Assembly: GCF_014198245.1 (NCBI RefSeq)
Contig: NZ_JACIHE010000003.1
Coordinates: forward strand, 124,001-188,000
DNA length: 64,000 bases
Direction: 5' to 3'
From: Bradyrhizobium sp. cir1
Lineage (GTDB): Bacteria > Pseudomonadota > Alphaproteobacteria > Rhizobiales > Xanthobacteraceae
The position numbers and the translations under genes are program-made. The notes beneath the pieces were generated by a model. The model was not told where the DNA came from and did no database searches. It was given only the letters and a program-made list of their open reading frames with translations. This document shows, piece by piece, positions 40,992 through 49,691 of the stretch (positions are counted from its first letter, which is position 1; the number at the start of each line of letters is the position of its first letter).

Positions 40992-43283
40992 TCAGTTCTT
41001 GCGCGGGGCGGATGCATTCGCATTCTCTTCCGCATAGTTCTGCGGGAAGGCGAGCGCGCTCGTCGACGACGACGGCTTGGCCGCCTTGGTGTCGTTGCTG
41101 GTTGATTTGGTCGCGGTCTTGGCCGCGTCATCGAGCAGCTTCTCGACCCGCACCAGGATGTCGGCGCCGCGCTTGGTCAGCACCGGCGGCGGACCGGGCT
41201 TGGTCTCCAGCACTTTTGGCGCCGCGCTGGCCTGCGCGTTCGCGTCCTTCGGCTGCGGCGGCAGCTTCTGGCCCATGCCGATGCCGGGGATCTCCCGGAC
41301 CTCGACGCCCTGATGCGCGGCGACCATGATGTCGTGCCAGGTCTGCGCCGGCAGCGAGCCGCCGGTCATGCGGTTGGTCGGCGAGTAGTCGTCATTGCCG
41401 TACCAGACCGCGCAGGTGAAATTGCCGGTGTATCCGACGAACCAGGCGTCGCGATACGCATTGGTCGTGCCGGTCTTGCCCGCGGTCGGAATGCCGTCGA
41501 GCGCGGCGCGGCGCGCGGTGCCTTCGCTGACGACGTGGCTCATCATGCCCGCCATGTCGGCGGCGATGTTCGCAGGAATCGCCTGCTTCGGCTTCGGCCC
41601 GTCGCGGTCCCAGCGCCAGACCAGATCGCCGGCGCCGGTGCGCACCTCCAGCACCGAATGCGGCGTCACCGACTTGCCGCGGTTGGGGAAGGTCGCATAG
41701 GCGACGGCGTGCTCGAGCACGGTGACTTCGTCCGAGCCGATCGGCAGCGACGGGGTGTCGGGCAGCGGCGCCTTGAGGCCGAAGCGGCGCGCGACCTCGA
41801 CGATCTTGGCGCGGCCGATCTTGGCCGGGTTCGGCGCCTTCGGTTGCTCCTTCTGGCCGATCGCGATCGAGAGCTTCACCGGCACGACGTTGATCGAGCG
41901 CGTGATCGCCTGCGTCAGCGTCACCGAGCCGGAATAGGAATGGCCATAGTTCTGTGGACACCAATTGCCGATGCAGACCGGGCCGTCGACCACGATCGAG
42001 TTGGGCGTGAAGCCGTTCAGCAGCGCGGTGGTGTAGACGTAGGGTTTGAACGAGGAGCCGGGCTGGCGATAGGCGTCGGTGGCGCGGTTGAACTGGCTTG
42101 CACCATAGTCGCGCCCGCCGACCATGGCGCGGATGCCGCCGTCGAGATCGGCGACGACGGTCGCCGCCTGCGTCGCGTGATAGTCGCGGCCGAACTGGCG
42201 CAGCTGGTTCTCGATCGCGTCTTCGGCGGCCTTCTGCACGTTGGTGTCGATCGCGAGGCGAACGACGAACACGCGCTCGGTGTAGGACTTCGGGAAGGTG
42301 TCGACCAGCTTGCGCATCTCGTCGAAGGCGTAGTCGAGATAATAGTTCGGCGATGCCTCGTCGCGGCGGTCGACCGCGAAGGCCGGGTTGCGGCGGGCGC
42401 CGAACACCTGGCCCTCGGTCATGAAGCCGGCATCGACGAGATTGTCGAGCACGACGTTGGCGCGCGCGCGGGCGGCGGGCAGGTTGATGTGCGGGGCGTA
42501 TTTGGTCGGTGCCTTGAACAGGCCGGCGAGCATGGCCGCTTCCGAAAGCGTCACGTCGCGCGCGGATTTGTTGAAGTAAAAGTGTGCTGCGCCGTCGACG
42601 CCAAAAGTGCCGCCGCCCATATAGGCGCGGTCGAGATAGAGCTTGAGGATCTCGTTCTTGGTCAGGCGCCATTCCAGCCAGATCGCGAGGAAGGCCTCGT
42701 TGACCTTGCGCTCGATGGTGCGCTCGTTGCTCAGGAACAGGTTTTTCGCGAGCTGCTGGGTGATCGAGGAGCCGCCCTGGCGGACGCCGCCGGCTTGCGC
42801 GTTGGTGACGAGCGCGCGCGCGGTGCCGGCGATGTCGATGCCGAAATGCTCGTAGAAGCGGCGGTCTTCCGTCGCCAGCGTCGCCTTGATCAGGACGTCA
42901 GGGAAATCTTCCAGCGGAATGGAGTCGTTGTGCTTGATGCCGCGGCTGCCGATCGGGTTGCCGTAGCGGTCGAGGAAGCTCACCGCGAGGTCGGACTTCT
43001 TCAGCCAGTCCTCGTCCGCGGTCTCGCGGAAGGCGGGGATGGCGAGCGTCAGCATCAGCACCAGGCCGCCGAGGCCGAGGGTCGCGGCCTCCGACAGCGG
43101 CTCGATGAACACCCAGCGCTTCCACCGCCCGACATAGAAGCGGTCCATGAAGGTCGAGTAGCGCTCGTAGAGCTCGCGGATGCCCTTGGCCGAGGAGAAC
43201 AGCGAGGAGTCGATGCGCGCATCGAGGTCCAGGAAGAAATTCCGGACCTTCTGCTTCCAATGCGGTGGTATGATCTGGTGCAC
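40992..43283 (-). CDS. Class A penicillin-binding protein (PBP1A)
   Basis: A 763-residue bifunctional peptidoglycan synthase: glycan polymerase (GT51) and transpeptidase. After a short cytoplasmic tail, the helix near TLGLGGLVLMLTLAIPAF anchors it. The GT51 domain has the catalytic Glu139 in LATEDRRFYEHFGID and RQGGSSITQQLAKNLFL. The transpeptidase has Ser410 in the S-x2-K box (QPGSSFKPY), an SYSGSVTLTQ stretch, and KTG in PTAGKTGTTNAYRD. The C-terminal 90 residues are alanine- and lysine-rich. Length is normal. It starts an operon with the DUF1214 and DUF1254 genes. Confidence 0.95.
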   Translation of the reverse strand: MHQIIPPHWKQKVRNFFLDLDARIDSSLFSSAKGIRELYERYSTFMDRFYVGRWKRWVFIEPLSEAATLGLGGLVLMLTLAIPAFRETADEDWLKKSDLAVSFLDRYGNPIGSRGIKHNDSIPLEDFPDVLIKATLATEDRRFYEHFGIDIAGTARALVTNAQAGGVRQGGSSITQQLAKNLFLSNERTIERKVNEAFLAIWLEWRLTKNEILKLYLDRAYMGGGTFGVDGAAHFYFNKSARDVTLSEAAMLAGLFKAPTKYAPHINLPAARARANVVLDNLVDAGFMTEGQVFGARRNPAFAVDRRDEASPNYYLDYAFDEMRKLVDTFPKSYTERVFVVRLAIDTNVQKAAEDAIENQLRQFGRDYHATQAATVVADLDGGIRAMVGGRDYGASQFNRATDAYRQPGSSFKPYVYTTALLNGFTPNSIVVDGPVCIGNWCPQNYGHSYSGSVTLTQAITRSINVVPVKLSIAIGQKEQPKAPNPAKIGRAKIVEVARRFGLKAPLPDTPSLPIGSDEVTVLEHAVAYATFPNRGKSVTPHSVLEVRTGAGDLVWRWDRDGPKPKQAIPANIAADMAGMMSHVVSEGTARRAALDGIPTAGKTGTTNAYRDAWFVGYTGNFTCAVWYGNDDYSPTNRMTGGSLPAQTWHDIMVAAHQGVEVREIPGIGMGQKLPPQPKDANAQASAAPKVLETKPGPPPVLTKRGADILVRVEKLLDDAAKTATKSTSNDTKAAKPSSSTSALAFPQNYAEENANASAPRKN

Positions 43284-43578
43284 CTAGAACCCTTGCGGCT
43301 TGGTTCGAAAGCGTTCAAGCACCCGGCCGGGGGCGGCATCGAGACGTCTTGAGGGAATGTTGCGGCAAACCCAAGGCGACCGGTTCGCGTCCTTTGGGGA
43401 CTTGCTGTTCCTTCTAACCGAGCAGGGCCCATAAACCAATGGTCAGGCTCGCGATTTTGAACAACAGGCCTAATTGACCCCGGTTCATTACGGGCCCCAA
43501 AGGGCGTCTGCTTGCACCCTCACGTCCGCCCGCCCTAGATGGCGTTACCGTAGCTCTTTCGAACTCTTGTTGAGGCGC
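43284..43578. other. Intergenic region between PBP1A and YcgN genes
   Basis: About 295 nt between divergent starts. It must hold both promoters, but I saw no convincing core promoter or palindrome. Inverted GGGGCC/GGCCC-like patches near 43480-43500 are too short to call. No coding signal. Confidence 0.35.
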
Positions 43579-44094
43579 ATGACCGCAGCTCCCAAACGAC
43601 CTTCAGACCAGGAAGGATTCTTCTGGAAAACCAAGACGTTGGAACAGATGTCGGGGCCGGAATGGGAAAGCCTGTGCGACGGCTGCGGCCGCTGCTGCCT
43701 GAACAAGCTCGAGGACGAGGACACCGGCCAGATCTATTTCACCCATATCGGCTGCAAGCTGCTCGACGGGACGAGTTGCGCCTGCAAGGACTACCCGAAT
43801 CGCTCCGACAAGGTTCCGGACTGCGTCCGCCTGACCCCGGCCAATGTCCGCACCCTGAACTGGCTGCCGCCGAGCTGCGGCTACAAGCTCGTCGCCGAAG
43901 GCCGCGACCTCTATTGGTGGCACCCGCTGGTCTCCGGTGATCCCAACACCGTGCACGAGGCCGGCGTCTCCGTACGCGGCCGGGTCGAGGGCAGCGAGGA
44001 GGACGTCCCCGACGAGGAGCTCGAGGACCACATCGTGCAATGGCCGGCGCTGCTGCCGAAACGGGCCCGCCTGAAGCGACGTCCGAAAGACTGA
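43579..44094 (+). CDS. YcgN family cysteine cluster protein
   Basis: A 171-residue protein of the YcgN/YkgJ cysteine-cluster family. It begins [20 protein letters not shown], then [20 protein letters not shown], with the C-x2-C-x2-CC cluster near residue 37-42, and [20 protein letters not shown] and [20 protein letters not shown] with further cysteines. The cysteines are expected to bind metal or Fe-S, but activity is unknown. The start ATG is supported by GAGGCGC upstream. It diverges from PBP1A. Confidence 0.9.
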   Translation: MTAAPKRPSDQEGFFWKTKTLEQMSGPEWESLCDGCGRCCLNKLEDEDTGQIYFTHIGCKLLDGTSCACKDYPNRSDKVPDCVRLTPANVRTLNWLPPSCGYKLVAEGRDLYWWHPLVSGDPNTVHEAGVSVRGRVEGSEEDVPDEELEDHIVQWPALLPKRARLKRRPKD

Positions 44095-44240
44095 GCCGTC
44101 GTTTGGCTCTCGCGGCTATCACGTCTTCGGGATGACCCCGGGGCGGGATGCACCCATGCGCCGCGGTGCCTGCCTCGGAAGAACTTTGCTGTCTACATTG
44201 GGCTGCATAGAACGAATCCTTCGCGGCGTTGCGCCGCCCC

Positions 44241-45842
44241 ATGCGTCCGATCGAGATGAACAAGTTCGACCGGCAGAGCAGTTCTGCCGACATCCAGGCA
44301 TTGCCCGACGACATTGCCGAAGAGCTGTCCCGCCTTCCGAGCGAGGTCATCAGCGTCGATGACGCACCGTCCATCGCGCCGCCGGCTCCGCTGACCTCCG
44401 ACGAGGTCCGCACCATCGTCGTCAGCCTGATGCTGACGATGTTCCTGGCAGCCCTCGACCAGACCATCGTGGCGACCGCGCTGCCGACCATCGGGCGCCA
44501 GTTCCAGGACGTCTCGAACCTGTCCTGGGTGATCACGGCCTATCTGCTCGCCTCGACCGCGGTCGCGCCGGTGTTCGGCACGCTGAGCGATATCTATGGC
44601 CGCAAGGCCATGATCATCACCTCGCTGAGCCTGTTCGTAGCCGGCTCGGTCCTGTGCGCGATCGCACCGAACATGCCGATGTTGATCCTCGCGCGCGGCC
44701 TCCAGGGGCTTGGCGGCGGCGGCATCATGCCTGTCGTGCAGACGGTGATCTCCGACGTCGTGAGCCCGCGCGAGCGCGGGCAGTACCAGGCCTATTTCTC
44801 CAGCGTCTGGATGATCGGCGGTATTTTGGGCCCGGTCATCGGCGGTGTGTTCGCCGAGCATCTGCACTGGTCGATGATCTTCTGGATCAACCTTCCGCTC
44901 ACGGCCGCGGCACTCGCGTTGCTGCTGCCGAAGATGAAGAAGATCCCGGTGTTCCACCGCAAGCGCAAGGTCGACTGGCTCGGCGGCGTGCTGCTGATGG
45001 CCTCCGCCGTGGTCTTCATGCTGGTGCTGACCTGGGGCGGCACGCGCTATCCCTGGCTGTCGCCGACCGTGCTTGCGATGGTGGGCGGCGCCGTCGCGCT
45101 CGCCGTCACCTTCGTCTGGCATGCACGCCGTGCGGACGAGCCGTTTCTGCCGCTGCCGATGCTCGGCGGATCGGTCGCGCCGTTCGGCCTGACCGCCGGC
45201 GGCTGTGCGCTCGGCGCGATCACGGGCCTCACCGTGCAGCTCCCGCTCTATTACGAGTCGGTCTACCATCTCAGTGCCAGCGAGGCGGGGCTTGCGCTGA
45301 TTCCGCTCGCGGCGGTCTCGACCTGCGGCGCGGCGATCGCCGGCCGCACCATGGCGCGCGCCAAGCACTACAAGCGCGTCGCCATCGTCGGCACGTCCTG
45401 GGCCGCGCTGTGCGGCCTCGGTCTCACGTTCACGACCTTGCCGCTGTGGGGGCTGCTGACGCTGATGGCCGCGTTTGCGCTCGGCCTCGGCACGACCTTC
45501 CCGGTCTGCGTAGTCTCGCTGCAGAATTCGGTCCCGCGTCCGCAAGTCGGCACCATCACCGGCGCGCTGAACTTCTTCCGCTCGCTGATGTCTTCGTTCA
45601 CGGTCGCGGCCTTCGCCGCGATCCTGCTGATCGCGCTCGGCGCCGACGTGCCGCTTGCCGGCGAGCATCACGTCGCAGGCGGCATCCCTGCGATCCCGAC
45701 TGAGGACATGCGCCACGCCTTCCGCTACGTCTTCGGCGCCGCCACCGCGCTGATGACTGGCGCTGCGCTCTGCCTGATCATGATGGAGGAGCGGCCGCTG
45801 GCCGGTCCTTCCGTCACCAAGCACGTCGAGATGGCGGAGTAG
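44241..45842 (+). CDS. DHA2 family MFS drug exporter (14-TM)
   Basis: A 533-residue major-facilitator transporter of the DHA2 (EmrB/QacA) type with 14 helices. Motif A is VAPVFGTLSDIYGRKAMIIT, and the family motif D1 is MFLAALDQTIVATALPTIGR at the first helix. Motif C is SVWMIGGILGPVIGGVFAEH in helix 5. The long cytoplasmic N-terminus (about 55 residues, DIQALPDDIAEELSRLPSEV) precedes helix 1. It exports hydrophobic or cationic compounds; the substrate is not predictable, and no EmrA partner is adjacent. The start is uncertain among TTG 44229, ATG 44241 and ATG 44256. Confidence 0.92.
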   Translation: MRPIEMNKFDRQSSSADIQALPDDIAEELSRLPSEVISVDDAPSIAPPAPLTSDEVRTIVVSLMLTMFLAALDQTIVATALPTIGRQFQDVSNLSWVITAYLLASTAVAPVFGTLSDIYGRKAMIITSLSLFVAGSVLCAIAPNMPMLILARGLQGLGGGGIMPVVQTVISDVVSPRERGQYQAYFSSVWMIGGILGPVIGGVFAEHLHWSMIFWINLPLTAAALALLLPKMKKIPVFHRKRKVDWLGGVLLMASAVVFMLVLTWGGTRYPWLSPTVLAMVGGAVALAVTFVWHARRADEPFLPLPMLGGSVAPFGLTAGGCALGAITGLTVQLPLYYESVYHLSASEAGLALIPLAAVSTCGAAIAGRTMARAKHYKRVAIVGTSWAALCGLGLTFTTLPLWGLLTLMAAFALGLGTTFPVCVVSLQNSVPRPQVGTITGALNFFRSLMSSFTVAAFAAILLIALGADVPLAGEHHVAGGIPAIPTEDMRHAFRYVFGAATALMTGAALCLIMMEERPLAGPSVTKHVEMAE

Positions 45843-45845
45843 GGG

Positions 45846-47546
45846 TCAGCCGCCGCGGTCGGGATCGTCGTCGGCATTGCCTGCGCCCGTCTTGCGCGCT
45901 TTCGCCGCGAGCTGTTCCTTGAGCCGCGCCAGCGCTTCAGCGGACCAATCACCGACATCGGTGACCGCGACCCAGGCATCGACGTAATGCTCGGGCGCGT
46001 AGACGTGGCCAAAGCCCATCGGAGTATTGGTCGCGACTGCCATGTCGAGGGCGAGCTGCAGCATCGTCACGACGGGATACCATCGCAGCTCCGGTGAGAC
46101 ATCAGGTCCGCGCGGTCCACTCATCCAGGCCGGAGCCTGATAGGCGTCGCGATAGGCGAAGAACGTGATCGCGTCGCTGGCATATTGCAGGTAGACGACG
46201 CGCATCGGGCCCCAGGGCGTATCTGGCGGCACCGTCGGCCCGTTCTGGTTCATGAAGCGTACGAAGCGGCTGTCGCGGAATTCCGGCAGCCATGCCGGCG
46301 AGCCAGGGTTGCGGTTCGCGGTGACCGAGCGCCAGATGCGGCTCTCGAACGGTGCCCCGCTCCATAGCGCGCCGGCAATGGGGTCGCCGATTGTCTCGAA
46401 CAGCTCCGCGGATTTTTCCGAGTTCATGGCGCCGAGACTGAGCCCGTGCAGATACAGCTTCGGCCGTCGGTCCTTCGGCAAGCTCGTCCAGTAGCCGTAG
46501 ATTTCCGCGAACAGGGCGCGCGCGGCCTCTGCGCCGTATTCAGGCTGAAACAGCAGCGACAGCGGGCTGTTGAGATAGGAATATTGCATCGCGACGCTGG
46601 CGACGTCGCCATGGTGGAGGTATTCGACCGTATCCATCGCTGACGGATCGATCCAGCCGGTCCCGGTCGGCGTGATCACGATCAGGATCTTGCGTTCAAA
46701 GCCGTGCTGGCGCTTGAGCTCCTCGAGCGCGAGCTTCGCGCGCGCCTGCGCCGTGTCTTGCGCAGCGAGGCCGACATAGACGCGCACGGGGGCCTGCGCG
46801 GACCGTCCGGTGACGGCGCTGATCTCGGTTGCGGTCGGGCCCGAGGCGATGAACCGGCGTCCCATGCGCCCCAGCTCTTGCCACCTCACCAGTGATGCCA
46901 TGCTTCCGGTCCGCTCGGGATCAGTCGGCTGCGGCCGCTCGGGCTCGAACAGGACGTCGAGCTCGCGGAAGGACGAATCGAGCGCGCGAAATGCCGTGCT
47001 GATCAGGACATTGCTGGCAATCGACCAGAACAGCAGGCCAGCAACCACCACGCCAATGACGTTCGCGACCTTGCGTGGAATGATGCGCTTGGCGTGCCCG
47101 GAGAGGAATCGCGACACAAGCGCAAACAGCCGCCCCAGCAGCAGCAATACGGCGAATGTGACGAGGGCGATGGCGCAGACCTTGAAGGGATGCGCGGTTT
47201 CGACCGGCGGCATCTTCATCACAGTGCGGATCGAGTTCTGCCACTCGGCGGCGCGCCACAGATAGATGACGACGACGATCAGGCAGCCGGCCGCGACCAG
47301 CGCATTGGCATACGAGCGCAGGCGCGTCGATGGCTCGGGCAGCTCGAGATAGTGCCACAGCCAGCGCCAAAGGTTGCCGGCGAGGTAACCGATCGCGAAG
47401 CAGGCGCCGGCGAGGGCGCCCTGGGTGAGATAGCTCCGCGGCACCAGCGTCGGCGTCAGCGCGGCGGCGAAGAACAGCGCGCCCGGCATGAGGCCGACGC
47501 CGGACAGCGAGAGCAATTGTCGCCGAATGAGCCGCGCCAGATTCAT
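45846..47546 (-). CDS. Abhydrolase_9 family membrane alpha/beta-hydrolase
   Basis: A 566-residue protein with about five N-terminal membrane helices (e.g. MPGALFFAAALTPTLVPRSY, LAGACFAIGYLAGNLWRWLW, NALVAAGCLIVVVIYLWRAA). The large C-terminal domain resembles alpha/beta-hydrolases of the Abhydrolase_9 family (PF10081). The nucleophile elbow is KLYLHGLSLGAMNSEKS with Ser in G-L-S-L-G. A catalytic histidine may be in GFGHVYAPEHYVDAWVAV near the end. Substrate unknown; it ends 3 nt from the stop of the drug exporter on the opposite strand. Confidence 0.88.
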   Translation of the reverse strand: MNLARLIRRQLLSLSGVGLMPGALFFAAALTPTLVPRSYLTQGALAGACFAIGYLAGNLWRWLWHYLELPEPSTRLRSYANALVAAGCLIVVVIYLWRAAEWQNSIRTVMKMPPVETAHPFKVCAIALVTFAVLLLLGRLFALVSRFLSGHAKRIIPRKVANVIGVVVAGLLFWSIASNVLISTAFRALDSSFRELDVLFEPERPQPTDPERTGSMASLVRWQELGRMGRRFIASGPTATEISAVTGRSAQAPVRVYVGLAAQDTAQARAKLALEELKRQHGFERKILIVITPTGTGWIDPSAMDTVEYLHHGDVASVAMQYSYLNSPLSLLFQPEYGAEAARALFAEIYGYWTSLPKDRRPKLYLHGLSLGAMNSEKSAELFETIGDPIAGALWSGAPFESRIWRSVTANRNPGSPAWLPEFRDSRFVRFMNQNGPTVPPDTPWGPMRVVYLQYASDAITFFAYRDAYQAPAWMSGPRGPDVSPELRWYPVVTMLQLALDMAVATNTPMGFGHVYAPEHYVDAWVAVTDVGDWSAEALARLKEQLAAKARKTGAGNADDDPDRGG

Positions 47547-47567
47547 GAAAGCACCTTCCGGGCGAAG

Positions 47568-49577
47568 CTACCGTCCGTCCTTGTCCGGGAAGCCGCTCTT
47601 CCGCGGCAGCAGGATCGTGAATTCGGTAAACTCGCCCGGCTCGGTCGCGACATCGATCGTGCCGCCGTGCTGCTTGACCACGATGTCATGGCTCATCGAC
47701 AGCCCAAGGCCGGTGCCTTCGCCGGCCGGCTTGGTGGTGAAGAACGGATTGAACATCTTCTCCTTCACCTCGTCCGGAATGCCGGTGCCGTTGTCGCGGA
47801 TCCGGATCTCGATGCTGTCGCCACGATCGCGCGTCGTGGCGGTCACGATCGGCTCGTAGTCACCGGCGCTGCCCTCCACCTTGCGCCTGGTCACCGCGTA
47901 AAATCCGTTCGAGATCAGGTTCAGCAGCACACGCGTGATCTCCTGCGGAAACACTTCGGCTTGCCCGGCCGCAGGATCGAGCTCGCACTTCAGGGTGACG
48001 TCGAACTGCGGTGCTTCGGCGCGGGCGCCGTGGTAGGCGAGATTGAGGCTCTCCTCGACCAGCGCGTTGATGTCGCTCAGACGATGCTCGCCGCCGCCCT
48101 CGCGCGAATGCAGCAGCATGTTCTTGACGATGGAATCGGCGCGCCGCCCGTGTTGCACGACCTTGTCCAGATTGTCCTTCAGGAGCCCGGTCAGCTCGTC
48201 GACCTCGCTGCGGACATCGCCCGCAAGCGGGACGGGCGCCAGCACCTCGTTCAACTCGCTCGTCAGCTCGGCGGAGAGCGAGGCAAAGTTGTTGACGAAG
48301 TTGAGCGGGTTCTTGATCTCGTGCGCGATGCCGGCGGTGAGCTGGCCGAGCGAGGCCAGCTTCTCGGTCTGGATCAGCCGGTCCTGCGCAGCGCGTAAGT
48401 CGTCGAGCGATCTGGCGAGCTCCCTTGTGCGATCCTGCACCTCGTTGAACAGGCGCGAGTTCTCGACAGCGATCACGGCCTGGTCGGCAAAGGTCTTGAG
48501 CAGGTTGATCGCCTTGTCCGGGAACTGACCGGCTTCCCGCCGCGTCACCGCGATGGTGCCGATCGCAACGCCGTCGCGCAGCATAGGCACCACGAGAATG
48601 CTGCGATAGCCGCGGGTGCGCGCCAGCTCCTTCATGGCGTCGGTGAGGTCAGGCTCGTTCTGCATGTCGCTGCGGAAAGCATACTGCCCGCTCGTCGCCA
48701 CCCGGCTGTGAATGCCCGATGAGGACAGCGGCGCCGGGAAGGAGCTGAGCAGGTCCGCATTGCCGGCTTCATTGTCAGTGGTGAAGGCGGCCAGATGCAG
48801 CATGCCGTCGATGACGCGGGTGACGGTGGAGGAATGCCCGCCGATCAGCGCCTTGGCACTGTCGGAGATCGCCTGGAACACCGGGGTGACATCGGCCGGC
48901 GAAGCCGCGATCACCTTCAGGATATCGGCGGTCGCCGTCTGACGCTCCAGCGCCTCTCTGGTCGTGTTGAACAGGCTGACATTGCTCAGCGCGATCACCG
49001 CCTGGTCGGCGAAGGTCTGGAGCAGGCGCACATGGTGTTCGCCGAAGGCGCCGGTCGTCCGGCGGGTGGCGATGATGACGCCGATCGCCGCGCCCTCGCT
49101 CATCAAGGGGGCGAACAGCATGCTGCGATAGCCGCGGGCGTGCGCGATGTCGCGCGCCGCCGGCTCGAGCTCGGTGTCGGGCAATTGCGCCGCCGCACCA
49201 TTGGCTATGAGCTGGTAGGCCGGGAACTGCGCGAACGGCACCGGGAATGAAGCCTGCAGCACGCGGTCGCCGGCCGGATCGGTCGGCGTGAAGGCTGCAA
49301 GATGCGCGGCGCCGTCGATGTAGCGCAGCACCGCGGTGGAGAACCCGCCGATCAGCCGGTTGGCATTGGCGGCGATGGCGTCGAACACCGGTTGCACGTC
49401 GGCCGGCGAGGCCGCCATCACCTTCAGGATCTCGGCCGTCGCGGCCTGCCGCTCGAGGGCTTCCCGTCTTTCATCGGCGAGGCGCGCGTTCTCGGCCGCG
49501 CTCGATGTCAGCTGCTGCTCGAGCTCGTCGATCCTGCGCCTCAGGGCGTCGGCCATATCCTCGGTAAGCGCGGTCAT
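47568..49577 (-). CDS. Double-GAF sensor histidine kinase
   Basis: A 669-residue soluble kinase without membrane helices. An N-terminal coiled coil (DALRRRIDELEQQLTSSAAE) is followed by two GAF domains of similar sequence (each with ILKVxAASPADVxPVF and GGxS). A linker coiled coil, then the kinase core: H-box GQLTAGIAHEIKNPLNFVNN, N-box LLNLISNGFYAVTRRK, G1 IRDNGTGIPDE and G2 GEGTGLGLSMSHDI. It should autophosphorylate in response to small ligands or redox. No response regulator is adjacent. The ATG gives MTALTEDMADAL; an in-frame start 54 nt upstream is less likely. Confidence 0.92.
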   Translation of the reverse strand: MTALTEDMADALRRRIDELEQQLTSSAAENARLADERREALERQAATAEILKVMAASPADVQPVFDAIAANANRLIGGFSTAVLRYIDGAAHLAAFTPTDPAGDRVLQASFPVPFAQFPAYQLIANGAAAQLPDTELEPAARDIAHARGYRSMLFAPLMSEGAAIGVIIATRRTTGAFGEHHVRLLQTFADQAVIALSNVSLFNTTREALERQTATADILKVIAASPADVTPVFQAISDSAKALIGGHSSTVTRVIDGMLHLAAFTTDNEAGNADLLSSFPAPLSSSGIHSRVATSGQYAFRSDMQNEPDLTDAMKELARTRGYRSILVVPMLRDGVAIGTIAVTRREAGQFPDKAINLLKTFADQAVIAVENSRLFNEVQDRTRELARSLDDLRAAQDRLIQTEKLASLGQLTAGIAHEIKNPLNFVNNFASLSAELTSELNEVLAPVPLAGDVRSEVDELTGLLKDNLDKVVQHGRRADSIVKNMLLHSREGGGEHRLSDINALVEESLNLAYHGARAEAPQFDVTLKCELDPAAGQAEVFPQEITRVLLNLISNGFYAVTRRKVEGSAGDYEPIVTATTRDRGDSIEIRIRDNGTGIPDEVKEKMFNPFFTTKPAGEGTGLGLSMSHDIVVKQHGGTIDVATEPGEFTEFTILLPRKSGFPDKDGR

Positions 49578-49691
49578 TGAACGTCCGGTGCGGCCGGGAG
49601 CAAGTCCCTTAGCCGCGCCCTTTAGCGCCAAACGCCCGGCCGGCCAAGACTCAAGTAGACAAGACTCAAGGCAACGAGGCTCAAGTCAACC

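Noticed and set aside
41313..43352. Plus-strand frame of 679 codons opposite PBP1A
   Set aside because: Antisense shadow; PBP1A has all catalytic motifs on the minus strand.
44098..44116. Short hairpin after the YcgN gene as a terminator
   Set aside because: The stem is only 5 bp and no T-run follows.
44193..45824. Minus-strand frame of 543 codons opposite the MFS exporter
   Set aside because: Antisense shadow rich in Arg, Asp and His, no start site or domain.
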